Of a stretch of DNA of 64,000 nt, positions 44,031 to 55,174 are shown one piece after another. The stretch's first letter is position 1. Every line of letters begins with the position of its first letter. Under the pieces are notes generated by a model. It worked only from the letters and a program-made list of their open reading frames with translations. It was not told the origin of the DNA and did not search any database. Location: the NCBI RefSeq assembly GCF_037646705.1, contig NZ_JBBHER010000003.1, positions 186,001-250,000 of the forward strand, read 5' to 3'. The translations under genes were made by a program, and so were the position numbers. The stretch is from Pikeienuella litoralis. GTDB taxonomy: Bacteria; Pseudomonadota; Alphaproteobacteria; Rhodobacterales; Rhodobacteraceae.

Positions 44031-46828
44031 TCACTCTCGGCGCGCTGGCTTTCCTGAACCCGTGGCTGCTCGCGGCGCTCGCCGCGCTGCCGGCGCTCTG
44101 GCTGCTTCTTCGCGCCACGCCGCCGTCGCCCGCCCGGCTGGCCTTTCCCGGCGTGCGGTTGCTGCTCGGGCTCGAGGACCCGGAAAAGACGCCGGACCGG
44201 ACGCCCTGGTGGCTTCTTCTGCTCCGGATGGTCATCGCGGCGGCCGTGATCCTCGCCTTCGCGGACCCGGTGCTGAACCCGCGGGAGCGGCTGGCCGGCG
44301 CCGGGCCGGTGATCCTCGCGCTTGACGGGGGCTGGGCCAGCGCCCCGGACTGGGAGGCGCGGCGCGAAGCGGCGCTCGCGGCGCTGACCAGGGCGGAGCG
44401 GGCGGAACGGCCGGTCTCCCTCCATGTCCTCTCGGCGCCGGTTCCGCCCGATTTCCGGCTGAACCTGCGCCCGGCCGGGGAATGGCGCGGCGTTCTCGAG
44501 GAACTGTCTCCGGCGCCCTGGGCGCCGCTCAGGGCCGCATACGCCGAGGCCTTCGCCGGGCTGACGCCCCCGGCCGGGGTGGAGGCCATTCATATCACCG
44601 ACGGGTTGGACCATGGCGATGCGGGCGCGTTCGAGCAGGCGCTCGCCAGCCTCGGCGCGCTGCGGATCGTTCATGCCGCCGCGCCGGCGCTGGCGCTCTC
44701 GGCGCCGCGGCTGGTGGATGGCCGGCTGATCGTCACCGCGCTCCGCGCGGCGACCGACGCCGGCGGGGCGGTTCGGGTCGGCGTTTTCGGCCGGGCGCCC
44801 GGCGCGGAGCCGGGCGAGCGCCGTCTCGCCTCGCTCGAGGCTGCGTTCGATGAGGGGGAGGCGGCGCATGATGTCGAGATCGACTTGCCGCTTGAACTTC
44901 GGAACCAGATCACCCGCGTCGCGCTGATCGGCGAGGAGAGCGCCGGCGCGGTCGCGCTCACGGATGAGAGCGTCCGGCGCCGCCGGGTCGGCCTCGCCAC
45001 CGGAGACGCGGACGATGACGGATTGAGGCTCGTCTCATCGCTTCATTATCTTCGCACGGCGCTGGAGACGAACGCGAGCCTGATCGAGGGGGATGTCGGG
45101 ACGCTGATCGAGGGCAACCCCGATGCGATCTTCCTCGCGGATATCGGGCGCCTCGCGCCGGCGGAGCGCGCCGCGCTCGAGCCCTGGGTCGAGGCCGGTG
45201 GGCTTCTGGTGCGCTTCGCGGGGCCCCGTCTCGCGCGCGGGACGGATCCGGCCGCTGACGCCATGGCGCCCGACGATCCGCTCTTGCCGGTGAGGCTTCG
45301 CAACGGCGGGCGGGCCATTGGCGGAACAATGGCCTGGAGCGCGCCGCAAAAGGTGAGGGATTTCACCCGGGAAAGCCCGTTTCATGGGCTCGTCGCGCCG
45401 AAGGAGGTGACGGTCTCGCGCCAGATCCTCGCCCGGCTGGGCCCGGACCTGGCCGCGAAGACATGGGCGACGCTGGAGGACGGCACGCCGCTTGTCACGG
45501 CCGCGCCCTTTGGGGCCGGGCGGGTCGTTCTGTTCCATGTGACGGCGAACGCCGAATGGTCGTCGCTGCCGCTTTCGGGCCTGTTCGTGGATATGCTGCG
45601 CCGGCTGATCGCGCTTTCCGGCGGGGGCGGGGCGGGCGAAGCGCCGCCGGCCGATACGCCGATGCGCCAGGTGGCCGCTCTGGATGGCTTCGGCCATGTC
45701 GCGGCCTCCGCGGGCGACCTCGCGCCGGTTCCCGCCGGCCGCCTCGGCGCGCCCGCCGGGCCGGACGCGCCGCCGGGGATCTACGCGGGCGAGACGGCGC
45801 GGGTCGCCTACAATCTCTTCCCTGAACCGACGCCGCCGACGCTCGCGCCGCCGGCGCCCGGCTCGGCCGCGCTTGAGATCCTCGGCGAGCGGGGGGAGCG
45901 CCCTCTGGCGCGCTGGCTGCTCGGGGCCGCGATCCTTCTTTTCGCGCTGGATCTTCTCGCCGCGCTCTGGCTTTCAGGGCGGCGGCCCCGGCTCACCCGC
46001 GCTCTGGCGGCGGCGGCGGTTCTGGCGGTCTTCGCGGCGCCGACGCCGGGCGACGCGGACGAGCGCGGCGCCGCGCGCGCGCTGGCGGCGGCGAACCAGA
46101 CCGTGCTCGCCTGGGTTGTGACCGGCGACGCGCGGCTCGATCGGATGTCCGAGGCGGGCCTCCGCGGCTTGAGCCGGGTTCTCGCGGCGCGAACCGCGGT
46201 GGAGCCGGCGGAGCCGATGGGCGTCGATCTGGAGCGGGACGAGCTGGTCTTCTTTCCCCTCCTCTACTGGCCGATCGGGGAGGCGCAGGCGACCCCGTCC
46301 GACGAGGCCGCGAAACGGCTCAACGCATATATGCGCCATGGCGGGATGATCGTCTTCGACACGCGGGACGCGCATCTGGCGCGCGCGGGCTCCGCCGCCG
46401 GGCCGAATTCGGCGGCGCTCCGGCGGCTGGTCGGCGCGCTCGATCTGCCGCCTCTGGCGCCGGTCTCGGAGGATCACGTCCTCACCCGGACATTCTATCT
46501 CCTGGACCGCTTTCCCGGCCGCTGGGCCGGGGGCGCCGTCTGGCTGGAGGCGCCGCGCGACGCGCCGGGAGGGGAGGCGCCCGGGCGGCTGATCTCCGAT
46601 CCGAACGACGGCGTCTCGCCGCTCGTGATCGGCTCGGCGGACTGGGCGGCGGCCTGGGCCATCGGCGAGGATGGCGATTTTCTCGCCCCCGTCGGATCTG
46701 GCGACGGGTTTCGCCAGCGTGAGACGGCGTTTCGCTTCGGGGTCAATCTGGTGATGTACGCGCTGACCGGGAACTACAAATCGGATCAGGTTCATGTGCC
46801 CGCGCTGCTTGAAAGGCTGGGAAATTGA
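44027..46828 (+). CDS. BatA-like/DUF4159 membrane protein
   Basis: A 933-residue protein. The N-terminal aerotolerance-regulator (BatA) region has two membrane helices (about 8-27 and 61-79) flanking a PSPARLAFPGVRLL loop. A long extracytoplasmic part with a glutamine-amidotransferase-like segment follows. A third and fourth helix lie near 630-650 and 660-675. The C-terminal DUF4159 domain begins near ELVFFPLLYWPIGEAQATPSDEAAKRLNAYMRHGGMIVFDTRD and ends FRFGVNLVMYALTGNYKSDQVHVP. It probably acts at the membrane with the MoxR/DUF58 pair. The next gene starts at an overlapping TTG. Confidence 0.9.
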   Translation: MITLGALAFLNPWLLAALAALPALWLLLRATPPSPARLAFPGVRLLLGLEDPEKTPDRTPWWLLLLRMVIAAAVILAFADPVLNPRERLAGAGPVILALDGGWASAPDWEARREAALAALTRAERAERPVSLHVLSAPVPPDFRLNLRPAGEWRGVLEELSPAPWAPLRAAYAEAFAGLTPPAGVEAIHITDGLDHGDAGAFEQALASLGALRIVHAAAPALALSAPRLVDGRLIVTALRAATDAGGAVRVGVFGRAPGAEPGERRLASLEAAFDEGEAAHDVEIDLPLELRNQITRVALIGEESAGAVALTDESVRRRRVGLATGDADDDGLRLVSSLHYLRTALETNASLIEGDVGTLIEGNPDAIFLADIGRLAPAERAALEPWVEAGGLLVRFAGPRLARGTDPAADAMAPDDPLLPVRLRNGGRAIGGTMAWSAPQKVRDFTRESPFHGLVAPKEVTVSRQILARLGPDLAAKTWATLEDGTPLVTAAPFGAGRVVLFHVTANAEWSSLPLSGLFVDMLRRLIALSGGGGAGEAPPADTPMRQVAALDGFGHVAASAGDLAPVPAGRLGAPAGPDAPPGIYAGETARVAYNLFPEPTPPTLAPPAPGSAALEILGERGERPLARWLLGAAILLFALDLLAALWLSGRRPRLTRALAAAAVLAVFAAPTPGDADERGAARALAAANQTVLAWVVTGDARLDRMSEAGLRGLSRVLAARTAVEPAEPMGVDLERDELVFFPLLYWPIGEAQATPSDEAAKRLNAYMRHGGMIVFDTRDAHLARAGSAAGPNSAALRRLVGALDLPPLAPVSEDHVLTRTFYLLDRFPGRWAGGAVWLEAPRDAPGGEAPGRLISDPNDGVSPLVIGSADWAAAWAIGEDGDFLAPVGSGDGFRQRETAFRFGVNLVMYALTGNYKSDQVHVPALLERLGN

Positions 46829-48924
46829 ACGCGGCTCTGGTTTTCGATCCGCTGGCGCCGGCGCCGCTCATCGCGGCGGCGGCTGCGGCGGCGCTTGCGC
46901 TTTGCGCCTTCGCCGGCTGGCTGCGCTCGCCGGCCTGGGGGCTGCGCGCGCTCGGGTTCGCCGTGCTTTTGCTCGCGCTCGCGAATCCGGCGTTGGTGCG
47001 GGAGACGCGTCGCGCGCTCTCGGACATCGCATTCGTCGTGGTGGACGAGACCGAGAGCCAGACCATCGGCGACCGGCGGGCGGAGGCGCAGGCGGCCGAG
47101 GCCGATGTGCGGGCGTCGCTCGAAGCGCTGGCCGCCGGCGACCCGGAGGCCCCGATCGAGAGCCGCACCATACGGGTCCGGAACGAGGGCGGCCCGGTCG
47201 GAGATCCGGGAACGCGGCTTCTGACCGCGCTCAACGCCGCGGCGGCCGAGGTTCCCGCGGACCGCATCGCCGGCGCGATCCTGATCACCGACGGCGAGAT
47301 TCACGACGTCGAGGCGACGCCTGACTTTCCGGCGCCGATTCATGGCCTGATCACCGGCGCCCGGCATGAATTCGACCGGCGGTTGACGGTTGCGGCCGCG
47401 CCCGCGTTCGGCGTCGTCGGCGAGCGGGCGGCGTTCCGGTTCTCGGTCGAGGAGAGCGGCCCGCCGGCGCTGCTGAAAGGGCTTGGCCCGGCGCGGGTCT
47501 CCATCGCCGTCGATGGCGAGACGGTCGGCGCGGCGGAGGTCCGGCCGGGGAGGGAGGCGACCCTGGAGGTCGAGATCGGCCATGGCGGCGCCAATGTGGT
47601 CGAACTGGCGCTGGCGCCGACGGAGGGCGAGATCACGCTGCGAAACAATCGCGCGGCGTTCACGGTGAACGGCGTGCGGGATCGGCTCCGCGTTCTGCTC
47701 GTGTCCGGGGAGCCTCACGCCGGCGAGCGGACATGGCGAAACCTGTTGAAAGCGGACCCTTCGGTCGATCTGGTGCATTTCACCATCCTCCGCCCCCCCA
47801 CCAAGCAGGACGGCACCCCGGTTTTCGAACTCTCTCTCATCGCGTTTCCGACGCGGGAGCTGTTCCTGGAGAAGGTCGACGAGTTCGATCTGATCATTTT
47901 CGACCGATACCGGCGGCGCGGGGTTCTGCCTTCGGCCTATATCGCCAACATCGCGCGTTATGTGCGCGACGGCGGCGCGGTGCTGATCGCGGCCGGGCCA
48001 TGGTTCGCGGGGGTCGAAAGCCTCTATCGGACGCCATTGGCCGATATCCTGCCGGTCACGCCGACATCGGCCGTGATCGAGGCGCCTTACACGCCGCGGA
48101 TCAGCGAGACCGGCGCGCGCCATCCCGTCACCGCGGACCTCGATCAGTTCGACGGCGGGGCGGGAGGAGGGGAGCCGCGCTGGGGCCGCTGGCTGCGTCA
48201 GGTCGAGGTGGAGCGGCGCTCGGGCGAAGTGCTGATGACCGGGGTGGGCGAGAAGCCGCTTCTCGTGCTCGATCATGTCGGCGAAGGGCGGGTCGCGGTC
48301 CTCGCCTCCGATCACGCATGGCTCTGGTCGCGCGGTTACGAAGGCGGTGGCCCGCAGGCGGAGCTTCTGCGCCGGCTGGCTCACTGGCTGATGAAGGAGC
48401 CGGAGCTGGAGGAGGAGGCGCTGTCGGTCGCGGCCGAGGGCGCGCGCCTGACGGTGACGCGCCGCTCCGTCGCCGAGGCGCCGCCGGAGAGGCTGGAGAT
48501 CGTCGCGCCTTCCGGCGCCCGGACGGAGGCGCGCTTCGCCGCCGCCGGGCCGGGCCGATGGCGGGCCGTGTTCGCGGCGGAGGAGCAGGGGCTTCATCGT
48601 CTCAGCGACGGCGTCCTCAGCGCGCTCGCCGCGGTCGGGCCGCCTTCACCGATCGAATTCGAACGGGCGGTGGCGATGACCGATCTCCTGGCGCCGCTGG
48701 CGATGAAAACGCGGGGCGGAATGGTCTGGCTGGAGGACGGCGCGCCGGCCATTCGCCGGGTGCGCGAGGGCCGGGCCGCCGCGGGCCGCGGCTGGGTCGG
48801 TCTGGCCCGGCGCGGCGCCTACGCGGTGGAGGATGTCCGGCTGACCCCGCTCGCTCCCGGCTGGCTGATGCTCGTCCTGGCCGCGGGGCTGATGGTCGGC
48901 GCCTGGCGGATCGAGGGGCGGTGA
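46825..48924 (+). CDS. Large membrane protein of the MoxR operon (GATase-like)
   Basis: A 699-residue protein starting at TTG 46825, whose bases overlap the preceding TGA as TTGA. Two membrane helices (about 11-33 and 38-56) begin it and one ends it (WLMLVLAAGLMVGAWRI). The middle holds a vWA-like stretch (IAFVVVDETESQ) and a glutamine-amidotransferase-like fold (LIIFDRYRRRGVLPSAYIANIARYVRDGGAVLIAAGP). No catalytic cysteine is obvious, so a binding role is likelier than amidotransfer. It closes the operon and converges on rimI. Confidence 0.87.
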   Translation: MNAALVFDPLAPAPLIAAAAAAALALCAFAGWLRSPAWGLRALGFAVLLLALANPALVRETRRALSDIAFVVVDETESQTIGDRRAEAQAAEADVRASLEALAAGDPEAPIESRTIRVRNEGGPVGDPGTRLLTALNAAAAEVPADRIAGAILITDGEIHDVEATPDFPAPIHGLITGARHEFDRRLTVAAAPAFGVVGERAAFRFSVEESGPPALLKGLGPARVSIAVDGETVGAAEVRPGREATLEVEIGHGGANVVELALAPTEGEITLRNNRAAFTVNGVRDRLRVLLVSGEPHAGERTWRNLLKADPSVDLVHFTILRPPTKQDGTPVFELSLIAFPTRELFLEKVDEFDLIIFDRYRRRGVLPSAYIANIARYVRDGGAVLIAAGPWFAGVESLYRTPLADILPVTPTSAVIEAPYTPRISETGARHPVTADLDQFDGGAGGGEPRWGRWLRQVEVERRSGEVLMTGVGEKPLLVLDHVGEGRVAVLASDHAWLWSRGYEGGGPQAELLRRLAHWLMKEPELEEEALSVAAEGARLTVTRRSVAEAPPERLEIVAPSGARTEARFAAAGPGRWRAVFAAEEQGLHRLSDGVLSALAAVGPPSPIEFERAVAMTDLLAPLAMKTRGGMVWLEDGAPAIRRVREGRAAAGRGWVGLARRGAYAVEDVRLTPLAPGWLMLVLAAGLMVGAWRIEGR

Positions 48925-48933
48925 GCGCCCGTC

Positions 48934-49392
48934 TCAGAGCGCCCGTGCCAACAGGAGAGCGTCGATGCGCCGCCCTCCGGCGCGCGCGTAATAGCGCGGC
49001 CGGTCGCCGCTCTTCGTGAAGCCCCGGCCGAGATAGAGCGCCATGGCGCCCGCGTTGTCGGCGGCGACCTCCAGATGCATGATCGCCGCGCCGCATGTCG
49101 CGGCCTCGAGAAGCGCTGAATCGAGCAGGGCGGCGCCGAGACCGGCGCGCTGGCGAGAGGGCGCGACGGCGATGGCGAGCAACTCGGCCTCGTCCGCCGC
49201 CAGGGAGAGGAGCGCGAAGCCGCTGTCGTCATCGGCCGCGATCAATGGTCCGTTCTCGGCGAGGCTCGCGATTTCCGCCGCGGTCCAGCCTCTTCCATGG
49301 GGGGCGAAGGCGGCTGCGTGAAGCCGGGCGAGGCGGGCGAGCCGGTCCGCCGCCGGTTGAAAAACGCGGCGGACGCCGACGGGGGCGTTCAC
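48934..49392 (-). CDS. rimI: Ribosomal-protein-alanine N-acetyltransferase
   Basis: A 152-residue GNAT protein. GTG 49392 overlaps the tsaB stop as GTGA and gives the expected length. The acetyl-CoA loop is ELLAIAVAPSRQRAGLGAALLDSAL (about 67-91), with the second-half motif MHLEVAADNAGAMALYLGRGFTKSGDRPRYYARAG, typical of RimI. It probably acetylates ribosomal protein S18 or other N-termini. Gene order nfu-tsaB-rimI is common in alphaproteobacteria. Confidence 0.9.
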   Translation of the reverse strand: MNAPVGVRRVFQPAADRLARLARLHAAAFAPHGRGWTAAEIASLAENGPLIAADDDSGFALLSLAADEAELLAIAVAPSRQRAGLGAALLDSALLEAATCGAAIMHLEVAADNAGAMALYLGRGFTKSGDRPRYYARAGGRRIDALLLARAL

Positions 49393-50039
49393 GGAAGAAT
49401 TTGAGGCGCCGCGCCGCGTGCGGGCGCCGCGTTGGCGGGGCGGAGATAGCGCGGCGCCGGGCGGGGCGCGCCGCTCAACGCCTTTCGGGCGGCGACCCGC
49501 GCGAAGGCAACGAGCGGCGCGTCGTCGGTCATGTCGCCGATCCGGATCGCTCCGAGGGCGGCGCCGAGCGCCGCCGCGCCGCCGCCGATCACGAGCGCGC
49601 CTTCCGCAAAGGCGGCGCCCGCCTCCGGCTGCAGGGTCTCCGCCTCCCGCGTGGGGGCGCCGTCTTCGAACCGCGCGAGATGGAGCGCGCCGCCGCGCCC
49701 GGAAAGCGCGACGCAGACGACGCCGTCGCGCCCGTCCGCCAGCGCCTCGAAGCGGTCGACGCCGACCGCCGCCGCGCCGGTGGAGAGCGCGAGCCCGCGC
49801 GCCGCCGCGACGCCGATCCGCGCGCCGGTGAAATTGCCGGGGCCGGTGCAGACTGCGATGAGGCCGATCTCCGCGTAGCCGCGCCCGGCGGAGGCGAGAC
49901 ATTCGCCGATCATCGGGAAGAGCCGCTCCGCGTGCCCCTTCGCCAACGGCTCATCATGGACGCCCAGCGCCCGCTCCCCATCGAAGAGCGCGGCCGCGCA
50001 GCGCCCGGCCGCCGTGTCGATGACGAGTGTGAGCGGCAA
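49389..50039 (-). CDS. tsaB: tRNA threonylcarbamoyladenosine biosynthesis protein
   Basis: A 216-residue ASKHA-fold protein that scaffolds TsaD and TsaE in making t6A37 of ANN-reading tRNAs. LTLVIDTAAGRCAAAL opens it, with CTGPGNFTGARIGVAAARGLAL as the signature. No ATG fits: the usable start is TTG 50039, eight bases after the nfu stop, while the longer frame (50144) lies in nfu. Paired with rimI through a GTGA overlap. Confidence 0.9.
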   Translation of the reverse strand: MPLTLVIDTAAGRCAAALFDGERALGVHDEPLAKGHAERLFPMIGECLASAGRGYAEIGLIAVCTGPGNFTGARIGVAAARGLALSTGAAAVGVDRFEALADGRDGVVCVALSGRGGALHLARFEDGAPTREAETLQPEAGAAFAEGALVIGGGAAALGAALGAIRIGDMTDDAPLVAFARVAARKALSGAPRPAPRYLRPANAAPARGAAPQILP

Positions 50040-50047
50040 GGCGCGGA

Positions 50048-50605
50048 TCAGGCCTCGATCGCCTGAACGGAGGTCACTTCGGGGATGTAGTGTTTGAGAA
50101 GATTTTCGATCCCCATCTTCAGCGTCATCGTCGAGGATGGGCATCCGGCGCAGGAGCCGCGCATGTGAAGATAGACGACGCCGGCTGAATCAAAGCCGTG
50201 AAACGTGATGTCGCCGCCATCCTGCGCCACCGCGGGGCGCACGCGCGTGTCGAGCAATTCCTTGATCTGGCCGACGACGGCGTCGTCGGCCCCGTCATGC
50301 GCGGCGTGGTCGGCGCGCGCATCGGTCTCCATGACCGGCTGGCCGGAGGTGAAATGCTCCATGATGGCGCCGAGGATGGCGGGCTTCAGGTGCGCCCAGT
50401 CCTGATCATCCTTGGTGACGGTGATGAAATCCGGGCCGAGGAAGACGCCCTCGACGCCGCCGATCGCGAAAAGCCGCTTCGCCAGGGGCGAGACGCCGGC
50501 GCTCGCTTCGGTGGGGAAATCGGCGGAACCCGCGGCGAGAACCGTCTGCCCCGGCAGGAACTTCAAAGTCGCCGGATTCGGGGTCGATTCGGTCTGGATG
50601 AACAT
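50048..50605 (-). CDS. NifU-family Fe-S carrier (Nfu)
   Basis: A 185-residue protein with an N-terminal Nfu domain (MFIQTESTPNPATLKFLPGQ, FFxP-type fold to about 90) and a C-terminal NifU domain carrying C152 and C155 in GSCAGCPSS, which hold a [4Fe-4S] cluster between two subunits. It delivers clusters to apoproteins such as lipoate and aconitase-type enzymes. Two bases of AGGAG precede the start. First gene of the nfu-tsaB-rimI set. Confidence 0.95.
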   Translation of the reverse strand: MFIQTESTPNPATLKFLPGQTVLAAGSADFPTEASAGVSPLAKRLFAIGGVEGVFLGPDFITVTKDDQDWAHLKPAILGAIMEHFTSGQPVMETDARADHAAHDGADDAVVGQIKELLDTRVRPAVAQDGGDITFHGFDSAGVVYLHMRGSCAGCPSSTMTLKMGIENLLKHYIPEVTSVQAIEA

Positions 50606-50679
50606 CGTGCCTCTCCTGAGCTGGAGAGGCAGATGTGGACCCTCGCCCGGCCAAAATCAAGAATGAGTCTAAAGTGGCG

Positions 50680-51138
50680 TCAGCAGACCGCGTCGATCCG
50701 CTCCAGGGACATGGAGCCGGGAACCACGGTGACAGGCACCGGCAGAGCGCCCGCCATGCGCCCGGCGAGGGCGGAGACCAGGGGCCCGGGTCCGTCGCCG
50801 CTGACGCTGGCGCCGAGAACGAGCACGCCGATCTCCGGATCCTCCTTGATATAGGTGATGACCTCGTCGCGCGGGTCGCCTTCCCGGATGACGAATTCCG
50901 GCAAGACGCCCGAGAGGGCCTTCACCTCTTCGGCGAGATTGGTCAGCCGCTCCTCCGCCACTTCGCGGGCTTCGGCGCGCATCACTTCCGCCACGCCGAT
51001 CCAGTGCTGAAACTCCTCGGGACGAATCACATAGAGCATCACGACGCCGCCGCCGGTCTTGGCGGCGCGGCGCGCCGCGAAGCGGAGCGCATTCGTGCAC
51101 TCCGGCGTGTCGTCGATCACGATCATGAATTTTCGCAA
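50680..51138 (-). CDS. Universal stress protein family
   Basis: A 152-residue UspA-like protein. TTG 51138 gives the start (M)RKFMIVIDDTPECTN common to this subfamily; ATG 51126 is the fallback. The nucleotide-binding loop appears as VLVLGASVSGDGPGPLVSALAGRMAGALPVPVTVVPG, close to the G2xG9G(S/T) pattern. It probably binds ATP and responds to stress, but no target is known. It is monocistronic by spacing. Confidence 0.9.
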   Translation of the reverse strand: MRKFMIVIDDTPECTNALRFAARRAAKTGGGVVMLYVIRPEEFQHWIGVAEVMRAEAREVAEERLTNLAEEVKALSGVLPEFVIREGDPRDEVITYIKEDPEIGVLVLGASVSGDGPGPLVSALAGRMAGALPVPVTVVPGSMSLERIDAVC

Positions 51139-51253
51139 ATGCGGGCTCCGCGTTGTTCTCAGGCGGATCAGGATGATGGAAACGAGGAGCCGCTGCAACC
51201 GTTTCGGGTTGCGGCAGGACCGCCCACCACCGGCCAGGCGAGTCAGGCGCCGA

Positions 51254-51766
51254 TCAAAGCCGCGAATTCACCCGCGGCTGCATGGCGATGCGCAATTCGC
51301 CATTTCCTTCCTTGCGGACGCCATAGAGCCGGCCGTTTTCAAGCCAGTACTCGGAGACGACGCGGCCATGTGAAACACGGAGGCGCCCATCCTTGGAGAT
51401 CCAGCCCTTGCGGCGGAAGGCGGTGGCCGGCTTCGCCCAGGGTTCGTACGGGGCGTGAAGATCCATCACCTCGACCTCGCCGCTGGCGGCGATCTTCAGG
51501 ACGTAAAGGTCATGGCACCATTTTCCGTCCCACGCGGCGCTGCCCCATTTGCCGGAATAGCCGGCCCATTCGCTCGGGACGTCCGCGGCGGGCTTTTCGA
51601 CCTTGGCGACGGTGAAAAGGTCGACCGTGTAACAATCATCCACCACGGTCTTGTCGTAGGGGGTCGGGCCGCTCGCGGTTTTTTTCACCGATGAGCAGGC
51701 CGCCAGCGCCAGAATCGCGAACAGACCTGCGAGAATCGCAGCGGAGCCGCGCCGAAAAATGCTCAT
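51254..51766 (-). CDS. Hypothetical lipoprotein
   Basis: A 170-residue protein with a lipoprotein signal: MSIFRRGSAAILAGLFAILA followed by the lipobox LALAAC, with Cys24 as the lipidated residue. The mature part has two further cysteines (DDCYTV, KWCHDLY) that could form a disulfide in the periplasm, and a WAGYSGKWGSAAWDGKW motif. I do not recognise a family. A 6-bp-arm hairpin (51781-51798) lies in its leader. Confidence 0.8.
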   Translation of the reverse strand: MSIFRRGSAAILAGLFAILALAACSSVKKTASGPTPYDKTVVDDCYTVDLFTVAKVEKPAADVPSEWAGYSGKWGSAAWDGKWCHDLYVLKIAASGEVEVMDLHAPYEPWAKPATAFRRKGWISKDGRLRVSHGRVVSEYWLENGRLYGVRKEGNGELRIAMQPRVNSRL

Positions 51767-51824
51767 GCCATCACCCTCTTCCGGCGACGTTGCGCCGGTT
51801 CCCGCCTATATGCTCGGGAGGACA

Positions 51825-53647
<1,823 letters not shown>

Positions 53648-53648
<1 letters not shown>

Positions 53649-55021
53649 CAGCCGCGCTCCTTGTTTTTCATCGCTTTCTTCGCCTGCAATTTCGACCGGA
53701 ATCGGGCGGCGAATCCGAGTTTCAGCACCTGCGGCGCGCGTGCGATGGCGAGCGCGTCGGCCGGCACGTCGGCCGTCACCACGGCGCCGGAGGCCACATA
53801 GGCGCCCGCGCCCACGTTGACCGGCGCGACGAGCGAGGCGTTGGTGCCGATGAAGGCGCGCTCCCCGATCTCGGTCCGGTGTTTCAGGACGCCGTCATAA
53901 TTGCAGGTGATCGCGCCGGCGCCGATATTCGCGCCGGCGCCGACGCTGGCGTCTCCGATATAGGCGAGATGATTGGCCTTCGCGCCGGCGTCGAAACGGG
54001 CGTTCTTCACCTCGACGAAATTGCCGATCCGGGCGTTCGCCCCGATGTCGGCGCCGGGCCGAAGCCGCGCGAAGGGCCCGATCATCGCGCCTTCAGCGAC
54101 GGCGCAGCTCTCGAGATGGCAGAATGCGCGGATCACGGCCCCATCCGCGACAGTGACGCCCGGGCCGAAAACGACGTTGGGCTCCACCGTCACATCGCGG
54201 CCGAGCCGCGTGTCGTGGCTGAAAAAGACCGTCTCCGGCGCGATCAGCGTCACGCCGGCCTCCATGGCCGCGGCGCGTGCGCGGCGTTGCCATGCGGCTT
54301 CGGCTTCGGCGAGATCCCCGCGGGAGTTGACGCCGAGCGTCTCGCCCTCGTCGCACTCCACCACGGCGGCGGCGAGGCCGCGGTCTCGCGCGATGGCGAC
54401 GATATCGGTGAGGTAGTATTCGCCCTTTGCGTTGTCGTTGCCGATCTCGCCCAGCAAGGAGAGGAGGCGGCCGGCGTCCATCATCACGACGCCCGAATTG
54501 CAAAGGTCGATCTCGAGCTCGGCCGGCGTCGCGTCTTGCGCCTCTACGATCGACAAAAGCGTGTCGCCCTCTATCACCAGCCGGCCGTAACCGCCCGGCC
54601 TGGCGGCGCGAAACCCGAGCACGACGATATCCGCCCCCGCGGCGCGGCGGGCGCGCATCGCCTTGAGCGTGTCCTCCCGTATGAAGGGGGTGTCGGCGTA
54701 GAGCACGACCGCGTCGCCATCATGCGCCGCGAGCGCGCCGCGCGCCGAAAGCACGGCATGGCCGGTCCCGAGGCGCTCCGCCTGTTCGACGATCTCGATA
54801 TCGGGACGGGCGGCGCGCGCGGCCTTCGCCACCTCGTCGCCGCCGGCGCCTGTCACCACGGTCACCCTCGCCGGCGCCAGCGTCTCCGCGGCGCGGATCG
54901 CATGAACGAGAAGCGGGAGCCCGCCAATGGCGTGCAGGGGCTTTGGAATCGCGGATTTCATCCGCGAACCTTCGCCGGCGGCGAGGATGATGGCGGCGGC
55001 GGGTGCGAGCGGCATGTTCAT
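53648..55021 (-). CDS. glmU: Bifunctional N-acetylglucosamine-1-phosphate uridyltransferase / glucosamine-1-phosphate acetyltransferase
   Basis: A 457-residue bifunctional enzyme completing UDP-GlcNAc synthesis for peptidoglycan and LPS. The pyrophosphorylase domain starts with LAAGEGSRMKSAIPKPLH and includes the DTPFIRED metal site. The left-handed beta-helix acetyltransferase domain shows repeated hexapeptides (GADIGANARIGNFVEVKNARF, GANIGAGAITCNYDG). ATG 55021 has AAGGA eight bases upstream; the longer in-frame start (55141) lacks homology. Operon glmU-glmS. Confidence 0.97.
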
Positions 55022-55174
55022 ACGCCGGTCCTTACCCGTCTTTCGAGGGCGCGGGAAGTGCCGTGTAGGGGCGATCGCCCAGCTCTCGGCCCGGAAAAGC
55101 CCGGGCCGTGGGCGGCCGGCGGCCCGCGCGCGTCGGCGCATCGCCCCGCCCGCAGGCGCGCCGCCCGAGCGGGG

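Noticed and set aside
55087..55108. Hairpin after tdh as a terminator
   Set aside because: Strong stem but no T-run on the transcribed strand.
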